Below, piece by piece: positions 10,426 through 20,559 of a DNA stretch of 64,000 nt. The stretch is from contig OZ037836.1 in the NCBI GenBank assembly GCA_964035575.1, positions 1,736,001-1,800,000 on the forward strand, written 5' to 3'. Positions within the stretch are counted from its first letter, which is position 1; every line of letters starts with the position of its first letter. The DNA comes from Rhynchopus sp. YZ270_cl-10 (lineage: Eukaryota > Euglenozoa > Diplonemea > Diplonemida > Diplonemidae). Both the position numbers and the translations under genes were made by a program. Under the pieces are notes generated by a model. The model did not search any database. It saw only the letters and a program-made list of their open reading frames with translations, and had not been told where the DNA came from.

Positions 10426-10755
10426 GGAATAAAAAGAAAGAAGTTGTGTTTAACCGTCAGAAGAAGTACCCCGCCCTCCTCAAATTCAAACCTTTGTTGA
10501 ACAAGATAAAACAAAAAGCTTGCGTTTCTTTTATCAAACAGATTTTATTCTCCGTCCGTACAGGAGTGTGATCTGTGTGAAGAAGCGTTCCAACTTTTCA
10601 ATATCCCTCATTTTTCTATTCGTGATTTTTTTCCCTATGTGAGTAAGAGAAAACCGAATGGAGTGGAAATGTAGCGTAGCGGAAACGATAGTGGGAACGC
10701 AACGAGCTTTTTTTCGTAATGTCTTATTCTCCCCCACAAAAATATCACGCGGAAT

Positions 10756-10805
10756 ATAACTCCTCTCGAAATAGTTCAATGTTGAACTATTTCGAGAGGA
10801 GTTAT
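10756..10805. repeat. Perfect 24-bp-arm palindrome
   Basis: Left arm 10756-10779 (ATAACTCCTCTCGAAATAGT...) is the exact reverse complement of 10782-10805, separated by only TG. It would extrude as a cruciform or fold as an RNA hairpin. No T-run terminator context or gene end is adjacent. Confidence 0.9.
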
Positions 10806-11173
10806 TATTTTTTTATACAAACAGTGTGACTGAGTATGGGGATGCGTTCAAGAATTAAACTCTTCCCCCCAAACCCTTTTTCATCTCTAGTTTCTTTATC
10901 CAAACGTCGAGTGGACGCGTAATAAGTTTATACAAACATACGAAGCGGTACGCGTACGGTTTGTAAGGAATGGGGACGCGCCCAATGAAAATCACGTCAG
11001 TAGAAAAGTTCGAGAATGTAGGTTTTATTATTTTCAAAAAAAGTGTGTGATCTGGGGTGAGGAAGCGTTCCAACTTTTCAAATATCTTCCCCATTTTTCC
11101 ATTCGCGATTTTTTTCCCCACCCCCCCATTATTAGAATCAACACGGTGTGTACATGAGTAAGATTTTGCTCTG

Positions 11174-11283
11174 CCACTGACACCCCCCATTTCTGTACTT
11201 CATGCAATAGTCTTATCGACACTTATCCGCTGTGTGCTGGAAACAAGAAGTCAATAAAAAATAAAGGAAATGAGTGTCAGTGG
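11174..11283. repeat. Stem-ended block F, gene A copy
   Basis: A roughly 105-110 bp segment opening with CCACTGACAC and closing with its reverse complement GTGTCAGTGG. Copies lie after gene B (32454-32558) and gene C (48457-48562). In B and C it has a small inner hairpin, CACAG-TCCG-CTGTG; in A that inner stem is broken. It could be a small inverted-repeat transposon or a structured RNA element of the 3' region. The sequence alone does not decide. Confidence 0.65.
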
Positions 11284-11553
11284 GTGTGTGCAATGCAAAC
11301 ATCTGCCGAGATGTGATCAAGTGGAACGGTTGGTATTTCGAAGCAGTCATGCAGACGCTATGCTTGTGAAAGGTGCTCCCCCCTTTCCACATAAGCATTT
11401 CCACGTCACCCCCCACTCCTCTTTCGTTGTCTCGTTTTTGTTTAGTTTTTGTTTAGTTTTTGTCTAGTTTTTGTTTAGTTGATACTTTATTGGATCAATG
11501 TAGCCGTCAAAAGATAGTTGTCACACGGCAGACAGTAGGAAAAAAAAATAAAT
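11284..11553. repeat. Conserved downstream flank of gene A with TTTTTGTTTAG tandem repeat
   Basis: This flank follows block F and is nearly the same after genes B (32559-32805) and C (48563-48803). It contains an 11-bp tandem motif TTTTTGTTTAG (about five copies here, two to three in the others) and the common end GTCACACGGCAGACAGTAGG. It marks the right edge of the unit duplicated with the gene family. Confidence 0.75.
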
Positions 11554-11904
11554 ATGGCAACCAGTGGCGCCCTATATCGGGGTGGTGGGGGGGATATCGG
11601 GGTGGTGGGGGTATACTTTAGAAGGACGGAGGTGTGATCTGGGGGACTGCCTTCTTGCAGTCAACGCAGGGAGAATAATCAACGATGTGATACAGGATAT
11701 GGGTGGTTCAGTGATTCCACAGAACCGACACCATTGATGTGTCTCAACCAAATTAAAAAAGAGAGAGTTTTTTGAAGTCAGGAAAGAAAATTTTGTTTTT
11801 GTTTTGTTTTGTAATTGCAATGCTTCACCCAGTTTTCAGGTACACTGCCTCGAGAGGGCTTTGTACTTCAGATTTTGCATCCCCCACCCATTCCCCATTT
11901 AGTG

Positions 11905-12051
11905 TGATCTGGGTGAGACAGCGTGGCTGTGTGACTGAAGTGACTTTTTGAGTTTTCCGGCGGATTTCGGACAAAACTTAAGTTTTTTTCTTTTTTGAAT
12001 GTATATTTTTTCCACTTCAGTTACACAGCCACACTTGGCTCACCCAGATCA
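11905..12051. mobile_element. M1 inverted-repeat element, copy 1
   Basis: The left end TGATCTGGGTGAGACAGCGT and the right end are inverted repeats of about 38 bp with few mismatches, enclosing a short A/T-rich centre. Full copies lie at 38777-38907 and 51720-51850 and a left-end-only fragment at 37242-37275. Size, lack of coding and long inverted ends fit a MITE; the target duplication is not resolved and the transposase family is unknown. Confidence 0.7.
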
Positions 12052-12640
12052 GTTAGGTTATCGCCCTTTTTTATGGAAGCGAACAACAGACAACCTTAAT
12101 TTTTCCTCTTCCCGATTTTTATCCTTTTGAGCAACAAGCAAAGAGTAACGAGTCTCTCGAGCATTTTAAAGTAAGAGAAAACCGAGTAGAGGTGGCAACG
12201 TAGTGAGAGAGCGCAGCGGAAACGATAGTGGGAGATGCAGCGAGCTTTATTCACACACAGCGCGTCCGTTGTTTGCTTTTCTCAACGACACCTTTCTTTC
12301 AAATTTTTCCGGTATCACATATGATACTGTCTTTCCATGGATTGAACAAGATAAGCTCGCGTTTCTTTTATCAAACAGATTTTATTCTCCGCCCCGTACC
12401 CAAAACATAAATGCCACTTTTGAATCAAAAAAAAAAAATATTTTTTCGGTGAGATGACACTTGTGACATCTGGGGTGAGGAAGCGTTCCAACTTTTCAAC
12501 CTCTTCCCCAATTTACCTTTCGCGCTTTTTTTACCCTTCCCCGTTTTTAGAATCAACAGAGAGTGTACGTTAAGATTTCCTATGCTTTTTTCTTCCACAC
12601 GCGGTGGGTTTTTGTATTCTGCTAATTTTATCAAAGAGAT

Positions 12641-12777
12641 TTCGAGTGCGAAACGTTTCTCCATGTATTGCACGGGAAACAATATGACAAACAGCGTGCA
12701 TATCGGAGAACCTGGCACCTTTGTGTGTCCCACAAAACCAAAAGCGTTGTGTGTGAAGTTTTGAAGGAAGGAAAAAT
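12641..12777. repeat. Dispersed repeat R2, copy 2
   Basis: Begins TTCGAGTGCGAAACG and ends GAAGGAAGGAAAAAT; it lacks about 15 bp of the middle present in the other copies. An R3 and an R1 copy precede it, so these repeats tend to cluster. Confidence 0.75.
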
Positions 12778-13258
12778 GAAAACACATGAAAAGGAGTTCC
12801 GTGCTATTCACAGAACTCGATAGGCGATTGAGCTTATCTAACGACAACCAAAACAAAAGAAAGTACAAAAGAAGAATAAGAAATGCAGGAAAATCAGACA
12901 AAAGAGAAAAAAAAAACAAAGAGATTTTGACAAAAGGGACAATAAAATAGGTAAAAACACCCTCATTTTGTGCTCCTCCCCTTCTCACACATCACTTTCT
13001 GTTCTTCATTTCACTTTTTTATCTTTTCTATTTGGCGCTGTTTTTGTAAACATATCAGTTTTCAGAGGGGAAGCGATTGAGGTGGAAGCGTACTGTGAAA
13101 GAGAAAAGAGAACCCCGACGCAGGAGCCTTTTTATCGGAAACCGTTTTATTATCCACTAACACACAAAAACACTTGACAGGGAAACACATTTTCACACAA
13201 CATTTTTTGTTGTTCTTATCCTTTTTTTTAACCTTCTGCTTTTCATCTTTTTTTCAAA

Positions 13259-13864
13259 ATGGACTGCCATGGTCAGGACCAGGCGTTGGAGAGCGTGAAG
13301 CAACGCAGTCGACGTGACGCACGCATGTCTGAGGAAGAATACTGTGGTGCTGGTTGGTCATATTCGTGATACGGTTTCTTGCAACTGTGACACATGGCCC
13401 TGACGGACGAGGTGCGCCAAGTTGAGCACAAACTGAAGGTGGTGCAGAACACGCTCTATGGCATATGGCTTCAACAAGTCTACCCGTTTCCAGATGCTCA
13501 CAGCCTGCGGCTTCTTTATGATTTTCCGTTACATGTGTGACAGGGACGATGCCGCGCGCAACGACGGTGTGTGGTGGGACCTGTCCAGCAAACACAGGCA
13601 GGGTGGCTGTACAGCTACAAACATTGCGAACAGAACTTGGTTTATCGTGTGTGTTTTTACTTTGGCGGCCACACAGAACACTATGAAGCGAACGCGTCCA
13701 CGATGCTTGGGTCGAACTTCGGAGATCCGTTTCTCAGTCACTGTGGGGAAACCTGCAAACCATATGCGGTGGGTGCCGTCGAAGGTGACATTCCCGTTGC
13801 CTGTCATGCCTGTCATGATAGCAATACTGATGAGTGCCTCTGCACCTGTTGGGCATGAGGAGCT
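13259..13864 (+). pseudogene. Broken coding-like patch of unknown family
   Basis: The patch is G/C-richer than its surroundings and has gene-like codon use. It follows a pyrimidine tract and begins with a short frame at 13259. Peptides that look like real protein include MALTDEVRQVEHKLKVV near 13406 and YRVCFYFGGHTEHYEAN near 13640, but no single frame covers the patch. I judge it broken two or three times, or interrupted by unrecognised introns. I cannot assign a family; the cysteine content suggests an extracellular protein. Confidence 0.4.
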
Positions 13865-14575
13865 TTCATGGTACCATTGAAGCATACATATCGCAGGGTG
13901 GCTTTGTTTCTTCTGCACTTGCGTCAAAAAAAACAGCAAAAACCTTGCGAACATGACTTTTGTTGATCTTGCATCGTTCGCGCAGGATAGACAGGACCAT
14001 CTTTGGTTCTCAGGTGTCAGACAAGTGTTACAGATATTTGTTCAGTGCGTACCTCGTGTGGCATGTCTTGGTACTGTTTCCCTGTGCTAGTCTCACTCAC
14101 ATTTGTGTTCCATGCGTAGGGTCCTTAGTTGGCCTGTGGACAGTTTTCTTGCACAGTGCGTACCAGTAGTGTGGCATGTCTTGGTCTTGATCTATCTCTA
14201 CTTTAGCAGCAAAAATCCTGCACTCCCTAGTCCCATCCTAGTCGCATACGCGAGTTTTCCTGGAAGCGCAGGAAAAATGACTCGGGAGTGTTGGTGGCTC
14301 CGTGACGCCACAGAGCCGGCACACTCGTTGAGTGCCTCACAAAACCTCAAATTTATTCCGCTTTGCTTTTATTTATTGTCTTCACGCATTGTTGGGTTGG
14401 GAAATAAAATTTTCTTTCCCCCCTTTTTTCGCTTGTTGTCATTCAACTGCACTTTTTCTTGATCCATGATCAGATGTGTGTGCACAGTGATGCACATATG
14501 CGTCTTTCGGATATCTTCATTTCTTTCGTACATGCGGCCACTTCGGCAGATCGAATTTACATTCATGTTTCTGAG
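13865..14575. other. Spacer with no feature seen
   Basis: A/T-rich sequence with only short frames. GTGCGTACC..GTGTGGCATGTCTTGG occurs twice (about 14046-14075 and 14157-14186), a small internal direct repeat. Nothing else can be supported. Confidence 0.5.
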
Positions 14576-14966
14576 GATGCACAGCACAGCAGCACAGCAG
14601 TGCGGCGCATTCCTCCAACTTTCTCTTTAGTGGTTTCGCGCGCTTTTTGAAAGCGCAATTGAAATAATCTGGTGATTCTTAGCAACACGAGGCTTAGCGT
14701 CATTACCCACCAACTTTCTTATTCCTTCTTTCTCTCTAGATTTTCTCTTCACAGTTGACCATTTCCCCTCCCCTGCTTTCTCTTCTTTGAACGGAATGAA
14801 TATAAAACTCATTTTTCCCAGATGCAAACACTCAATAGGTATCCAAATCGCCATGGTTCGGATCCACCCACGGTGTACTGGTCACGTACCAAAGGCACAC
14901 TTCTCACGAGAAGGCTTTGTATTTCCAACGTCATCTTTTCAGGTATGTGTACACACGAGAATCGTA
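14576..14966 (+). repeat. Lectin-gene upstream block, duplicated at 17254-17650
   Basis: About 390 bp from GATGCACAGCACAGCAGCAC up to TATGTGTACACACGAG. The same sequence, with scattered differences, lies at 17254-17650 in the same orientation. It probably carries the promoter or 5' untranslated region of the lectin gene. A pyrimidine-rich stretch ending TTCCCAG (about 14820) and one ending TTTTCAG (about 14940) are candidate splice-leader acceptors. Confidence 0.75.
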
Positions 14967-15034
14967 ATATTCATCACCAGGTTTTTCAACTTGAGAGACA
15001 AAAAAAAAAAAAAAAAAAGAACACACCAACTGAA

Positions 15035-15820
15035 ATGCGGGCGTTTCAGCTGTTAGCTCCGTTGCTCCTTGTGAGTGTTGATGTGACTGACGCTGCTGGG
15101 GATAAAGACTTGAACGGTGGCCAACGGCTGAACCCTGGTGAATCAATTACGACGACAAGCTCATGCAATGGCCGGGTGTTGTGGCTGATCTTCCAGACGG
15201 ACGGGAACCTTGTGTACTATGCACGCGACTCTGCCGGTGTTGTGAGCGTGCTCTGGGCCTCTGACACAGTGGCCGAGAACAGCGCAGACGTGGACGCTGC
15301 GGTGATGCAGTGGACGGACGGCAACTTCGTCATCTACGAGAAGGGTGGCATCGTGAGGTGGGACGCAGGGACGTACCCGCTGACGGACAACGAGTCCAAC
15401 TTCCTTACCGTGCACGCCGACGAGACGCTCTCAATCGGGAATTCGGTACACCCAAAGAAGTGGACGGCCGGTACAGCGTGCATCCGTGCACCAAGACCGA
15501 CTCCGTACCCGATCCCGGAGGTGCCAGGGTGCTATGAAGGCATGCTTGAACACCACCATCACAGACTCTCGAACGGGTTTGACTCCGAGAACATCGTATG
15601 CCAGCTCGGCTGCATTCGCAGCGGCTATGTGTACGCAGCCATCTACCAAGGCAGTGACTGCTACTGCGGCAACTCGCTCACCCTTAAGCAGCTCCCCGAT
15701 GACGTCTGTTTCGTTCGCTGCTATAGAAGCCAAGAACCCTGTGGAGGGCCAGGTGCCTCGACAGTGTTCTACGTCCACGGCGGTGGGCTCTTCAGTGCGT
15801 CGAAGACGAAGCAGGACTGA
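15035..15820 (+). CDS. Secreted B-lectin plus WSC domain protein
   Basis: The product is 261 aa. I take the ATG at 15035, just after an A-tract, because it opens a signal peptide (MRAFQLLAPLLLVS...); the in-frame ATG at 14822 would read through the A-tract and non-coding sequence. Residues 1-21 are the signal peptide. Residues about 25-147 form a bulb-type (mannose-binding) lectin domain: QTDGNLVYY at 54-62 fits the QxDxNxVxY sugar-binding motif exactly, and WTDGNFVIY at 93-101 is a second site with W for Q. A short proline linker follows. Residues about 165-249 form a WSC domain with GCYEGM, CYCGN (209-213) and CGGPGASTVFYV. No transmembrane segment follows, so the protein is likely secreted and binds mannose-type or cell-wall glycans. 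It lies between genes A and B on the same strand. Confidence 0.85.
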   Translation: MRAFQLLAPLLLVSVDVTDAAGDKDLNGGQRLNPGESITTTSSCNGRVLWLIFQTDGNLVYYARDSAGVVSVLWASDTVAENSADVDAAVMQWTDGNFVIYEKGGIVRWDAGTYPLTDNESNFLTVHADETLSIGNSVHPKKWTAGTACIRAPRPTPYPIPEVPGCYEGMLEHHHHRLSNGFDSENIVCQLGCIRSGYVYAAIYQGSDCYCGNSLTLKQLPDDVCFVRCYRSQEPCGGPGASTVFYVHGGGLFSASKTKQD

Positions 15821-17253
15821 ATTGAAAAAGGTGGGTTTTTTTTGTGAAAAACCGTGTTGTTTTAACGTTTTATCGCTTCAAAGAAGTATCCATTTTACAC
15901 CTCCCCACCCTTTAGTTTATTGCATCTGCATGTTAGTGCTTTCAAGGTGTTTCTAGATATATGTGCATGCGAGAGATGGGGAAGAGATGTACATTCATTG
16001 TTCACGTGTTCCTTTTTGTTTTTTGTTTTTTGTTTTTTTTTCTTCTCGCTGTACTTTTGGTAGTGAGTTTTGTGTAACCATTTTTTTTTTGCGCAGTTTT
16101 TGTTTCACACAACAACATCTTTTTAGTTGTCATTACTTAAAATATTGGAGGCAGCGCTTTTAGGCATACAAAACGGAAAACCAAAAAAAAAAAAAAAACA
16201 TGCTTTAGAATTGACTGTTTGATTCACCTTGATTCACACACAACGCTAAATGCAGTTTCACACCTTTTCCACCTTTTTTTTTTTGTTTCGCCACAAACGA
16301 AAGACCCAATCTTTTTTTGTCGTATAGCTTTTTATAGTATATTTTGGTTATAGTGTCACTGTGTGGATTTTTTTATACAGATAGCTTAGTATGAGAGCTT
16401 CGTAGCATCTGATATGTCTTTTGTTTGGTGCACTTTCGTACCTTTTCTTTGAACCCGCAATTTCTTTTGAATATGATAAGGTGACTAAGCACGAGAGGCT
16501 TAGGGTCATCTCATAAACTTTTCTTTGTTTGTACAGCATGCTGTCCAGTCGAGCATTCGAAGTGCGTTCATTTTCACTTTGCTTTTATTTTTAACTTTCT
16601 TGCGAAGCCACCTTCCCACCCACAGATTACGGGATCCGGAACACCCACCAGCCGAGTTCTCTATACCCAACCCAACCCAACCCCTCCCTCCCTCCCTGAT
16701 CCTATTCCTGATCACACCCACTTTGTGACCTGTAGAAGGAGCAAGGTGTTCCCTAGTAAAGTGCTCACGGCACGGCACGTATTCTAATTACCCAGGTTTC
16801 CTGATTTTGCTCAAACGATGTGTGTTATGGCGTTTCCCTAATAACGTGTTAAGGTTTCAAGTAATGTGTTAATAACGTCATGGCATATAGGATGTTTGCT
16901 GTTTTCTGTTTTTTTGTTTTTTTTATTTCTGTTTTCCGTGGTGTCTTTTCATGCGCATCACTCCGGGGTTCGATAACCCGCGGAGTGTCAGTGCTCAGAG
17001 GCGTTTGCACTATCAACTTCACTTCCATGAGCTCCGTGGGGAAGAGATTCGCCTTTTTAGTTTCTTTCACTACCCAAGCTTTGCTTTCTTGTTCTGCAGT
17101 AGACGTGCGTGTCGCCGAAGCACATTTCATGTCTAAATATTTTGTTTTGTTTGTTTTTTTTTTATACCGGATCTTGTCTGCAGTCGTTTTTGCTCGAAAG
17201 CCATCTTTCGGACACCTTCATTTCTTTCTTACATTTATGTTTCTTTATCTGAG
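15821..17253. other. Spacer downstream of the lectin gene
   Basis: A/T-rich with T-runs (16013-16040) and an 18-nt A-run at about 16180-16198 roughly 360 bp after the stop. It holds one copy of a short motif GACTAAGCACGAGAGGCTTAG (about 16484), which recurs in altered form near 14685, 17362 and 17864. A hairpin at 16960-16986 is discussed under rejected items. No gene is seen. Confidence 0.5.
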
Positions 17254-17650
17254 GATGCACAGCACAGCAGCACAGCAGTGCGGCGCATTCCTCCAGCTTT
17301 CTCTTTGGTGGTTTCGCGCGCTTTTTGAAAGCGCAATTGAAATAATCTGGTGATTCTTTGGCAACACGAGGCTTAGCGTCATTACCCACCAACTTTCTTA
17401 TTCCTTCTTTCTCTCTAGATTTTCTCTTCACAGTTGACCATTTCCCCTCCCCTGCTTTCTCTTCTTTGAACGGAATGAATATAAAACTCATTTTTCCCAG
17501 ATGCAAACACTCAATAGGTATCCAAATCGCCATGGTTCGGATCCACCCACGGTGTACTGGTCACGTACCAAAGGCACACTTTTCACGAGAGGGCTTTGTA
17601 TTTCCAACGTCATCTTTTCAGAGGTGTGTATACACGAGAGAGATGTAATA
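17254..17650 (+). repeat. Second copy of the lectin upstream block, without a lectin gene
   Basis: Near-identical to 14576-14966, but homology stops about 70 bp before the position of the lectin ATG and the hairpin element M2 follows at once. It may be the remains of a duplicated lectin gene whose coding part was lost, or of a tandem duplication of only the 5' region. Confidence 0.75.
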
Positions 17651-17681
17651 TTCATCTGAGTTTTTTTTTTCATTTTTTGCA

Positions 17682-17763
17682 GTACTCCAAATATCTTTGG
17701 CGTCCAATAACGTCGCCAAAATAGCAAAAACTCATTTTGGACGCCAACTTATTTGGAGTGCTA
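17682..17763. mobile_element. M2 inverted-repeat (MITE-like) element
   Basis: Two arms of about 26 bp, TACTCCAAATATCTTTGGCG at the left and CGCCAACTTATTTGGAGTGC at the right, are inverted repeats with few mismatches and a 30-bp centre. There is no coding content. It is the only copy in the window, so mobility is inferred from shape and from its position at a duplication breakpoint. Confidence 0.6.
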
Positions 17764-19399
17764 TATTTATTTTTGCCATCTATGAACTCCTCTCCCTCTC
17801 CCTCTGCCCCCTGCCCATGACTCTGCTTAGATTCATCTTACTTCCTCCCCCCTTTTTTTCAAGGTGACTAAACACGAGAGGCGTCGGTTCATATTTTCAA
17901 CGTTTCTATTTTATTTTATTTGTGTACAAACATACGAAGCGGCACGGTTTGTAAGGAAAGAATACAAAAACCGAAAATGTTTGGGCGTTCTTCGTTTCGA
18001 ATGATTGGAATTGTGTGTGTAGTTCAGACATAAATACTGTCTTGCTCTTTTTTGGATGCGTCCAATGAAAACCACGTCGTGTAGAAGAGTTCAAGAATGT
18101 AGGTTTTATTATTTTCCACGCTCTGTGACGCTTTTTGACACCCTCCCTTGCACCCCCCTCTCGGGCCGTGCCTGCAAAGGTGCCCACATATACCCGCAGC
18201 GTTTCTCTCTATATTTTGATTTCTTTTTTTATAGATGGCACAGCTTGACATTGTGCCTCCATCTTTTTGTTTGTATATTTTCAGAGTTGTGAGTTGTGCT
18301 TTCATCCGGATGGCTGACACCGTATGTAAGTCAGTCGGGAGGTGCCTGCATCAACAGCTGCCGCTTTGTATTACCATTTCGAACCCTTTCCCCCTATAGG
18401 GTTTGTATTGTTTGCTTTTTAAAAAAAAAACACAAATACAAAGATGGGCGGTCCTCTTCTTTTATCCCTCCACATCACTTTATTTGATCGCGTTGATCGA
18501 TCGCATCCCACAGGCGAAACTCTCTGGGGTGGGGTGGGGTGGAATGCACCAGAAATTGCTGTAAGGGAAAAACAGGGAATTTTTTTCAGAGAATTTTGCC
18601 CCAGAAATCACAGTGTTTTTTTCTAGGATTCGGGGTTTTTGGCTGACGGGGTGCATAGGGCAAAAAAGTGCATTTTTCTCCCCCCCCGCGGTGAAACAAA
18701 AGAAGCGGTAGACATGGCACCCAAAGGTTCCGTGGCGAAGCCACGGTATGCAACATTTCTAAAAAATGTTGACATAAAATGGTACTGTTGGTAATTAACG
18801 TGAACAAGATAAAACAATAAGCTCACGTTTCTTTTATCGATCATATTCTCCGCCCCGTACCCAAAACGTAAACACCACTTTGAATCAGAAAAAATATTTT
18901 CCTCTCCTTTTTTCTTCCACACACGCTCGTTTTTGTATTTCGCTAATTTTTATCAAAAAGCTTTCCCTTGTTTCGAGTGCGAAACGTTTCTCCATGTATT
19001 GCACGGGAAACAATATGACAAACAGGTGCAGGGTGGTTCCGTGCATATCATAGAACCTGGCACTTTGTGTGTCTCCCAAAAACCAAAAGCGTTGTGTGAA
19101 GTTTTGAAGGAAGGAAAAATAAAATCAAAGTCAGTACTTTTTACTTCCATAGTTTGCTAAAATGAAAGTTTCTGGCGAAGCCACGGTACGCAACATTTTA
19201 AAAAATTGCGCTTAAAATTGCACATTTTTACTTCCAAACAGAGAAAAGTTACACTTACAGCACTCCCCTGTTGCAGACGAATCAACACACAACAAAAATG
19301 CCCAAAACTCATCACGGGGAAAAAATTCAGCACGGCCCCCTACGTAGCGCACACCTCGTCACTGAAAGAAGAAGACTTTGTTGGTGCTCCAGGGGGGGC
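17764..19399. other. Spacer with R3 and R2 repeats and two GAA-loop hairpins
   Basis: No gene is seen. It contains TCCCTCTCCCTCTGCCCCCTG (17792-17812), an R3 copy at about 18803-18870, an R2 copy at 18970-19120, and the hairpins CCGTGGC-GAA-GCCACGG at 18730-18746 and TGGC-GAA-GCCA at 19173-19183. Each hairpin is followed within 10 bp by CAACATTT. Confidence 0.55.
18970..19120. repeat. Dispersed repeat R2, copy 3
   Basis: Begins TTTCGAGTGCGAAACG and ends GAAGGAAGGAAAAAT. An R3 copy lies 100 bp to the left, the same order as at 12343-12777. Confidence 0.75.
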
Positions 19400-19529
19400 C
19401 GATATTGACAGGTCGCTGACAGGTCGTTGCCATAGGGGGGGGTCATTTTTTAACGGCCCTTAGCGATTTTTTGGTGGGGCACACACACAGACACACGGTG
19501 GCCCATACGGACCCTCAGGGTACACGAAG

Positions 19530-19900
19530 TAACGGGTGTTACATGTGGTATTACATGTAACTTTTGTTACATGTGGTACAGGTGGCGAAATCAGGTAGTG
19601 GTACAATGGTTTTGGGGGTGGTTCTGGGCAGCTTTCGGCGGTGATTTCTGGTAAGACCTAAAAAATCCTCAAAAATCGTTGTGAAAATTATGGTGGGTGG
19701 GGTTTTTACACATCGACACATGTAACATGATCACATGTAACTATTACATGTAACTGTTACTTCACCGCCGTGTACTCCCCAAACCCGGGGTACCCCGCGC
19801 GGACCCTACACGACGGTGAAGTAAATGACATGTACTTAACAGGTCATTTCACCTGTGGCACATGTCACTTTACATGTAAAATGACATGTGGCTAACATGT
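19530..19900. repeat. Cluster of ACATGT palindromes
   Basis: About eleven ACATGT hexamers, several inside TTACATGTAA, occur in some 370 bp, interspersed with GGTAC and CACCTG. The sites are spread irregularly, so this is not a tandem array. Function is unknown; such palindromes can be protein-binding sites. Confidence 0.7.
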
Positions 19901-20238
19901 AAAAAAAAAGTTACACGTAAATCACAATGTAAGGGGAAAATGGGATATACTCCGGACATGGATACCCACACAGAATACACGGTTACCCAGACATCTGTCA
20001 GGCAATCACTGATTCACTTCACACAGGTCGGGTAGGCGCTGCCTGCCCATCCTCTTTTTCCTGTCTGCTATCGATTCCAGGTTCACAACGTTCAGACGTT
20101 TAGTCAAAATGCTTTGGGTGATGACTCCTTTTGGGATACACAAAACCACACCAAGCGCGATCGCTGCTTCGGCAACGTGTCGAAATCAGCAGCGTCACAC
20201 AGCCCTGAGCCCCTCAAAGCTGGAGGTGATTTCTACTA

Positions 20239-20276
20239 CCACAGCTGGTCTGTGAACACATTCACAGACCAGCTGT
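20239..20276. repeat. 17-bp-arm inverted repeat beside the CTGTGTAC satellite
   Basis: CACAGCTGGTCTGTGAA is followed, after CACA, by its reverse complement. The related block at 33664-33940 keeps only one arm (about 33888-33904), so copies differ by loss of one side. Confidence 0.8.
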
Positions 20277-20330
20277 GAAGCGGCAAAGAGTCGTTCAAGC
20301 TGGGATGCACAAGATAGAACGTGATGTGGT

Positions 20331-20497
20331 GCACCTGTGCACCTGTGCACCTGTGTACCTGTGTACCTGTGTACCTGTGTACCTGTGTACCTGTGTACCT
20401 GTGTACCTGTGTACCTGTGTACCTGTGTACCTGTGTACCTGTGTACCTGTGTACCTGTGTACCTGTGTACCTGTGTACCTGTGTACCTGTGTACCTG
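20331..20497. repeat. CTGTGTAC 8-bp satellite, about 20 units
   Basis: Near-perfect tandem 8-mers, with ACCTGTGC variants in the first few. A shorter array of the same unit (33940-34020, about nine units) follows the same 5' flank (AAGATAGAACGTGATGTGGT). Frames through it translate as low-complexity HRYTGTQV repeats and are not genes. Confidence 0.9.
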
Positions 20498-20559
20498 AAA
20501 AAATGGCAAAGTACTATTAAAAAATGACCCTCCCCCCCCCCCACAGCAGAGAATAAGGT

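Larger units (their letters stand above)
10030..11173. other. Gene A 3' region: mosaic of dispersed repeats
   Basis: Directly after the stop, about 50 bp match the gene B and C downstream sequence minus the roughly 120-bp repeat R1 present there. The rest is built from repeats described separately: R2 at 10270-10425, R3 at about 10498-10556, R1-like copies at about 10560-10640 and 11041-11160, and a 50-bp palindrome at 10756-10805. No gene is seen. Confidence 0.6.
11554..13258. other. Repeat-rich spacer
   Basis: No gene is seen. It includes a GGGGTGGTGGGGG stretch at 11579-11610, a segment at 11685-11790 also found at 33155-33215 and 50652-50760, the M1 hairpin element, an R3 copy (about 12343-12410), an R1 copy (about 12455-12580) and an R2 copy (12641-12777). 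The remainder is A/T-rich. Confidence 0.55.

Noticed and set aside
11185-11200. TTTCTGTACTT, as in the 3' part of euglenozoan spliced-leader exons (also near 32470, 37367, 39020 and 48475)
   Set aside because: Flanking bases do not continue the known exon and no GT donor follows, so these are not spliced-leader RNA genes; chance or a shared repeat explains them.
16960-16986. tRNA-like T-arm GGGGTTCGATAACCC
   Set aside because: It is part of a simple hairpin (ACTCCG...CGGAGT). No D-arm, anticodon arm or acceptor stem is found at the right distance upstream.
20195-20544. Frames coding for HRYTGTQV repeats and for RDQD/SWSR repeats (20621-21337)
   Set aside because: They are direct products of the 8-bp and 6-bp satellites and occur on both strands.
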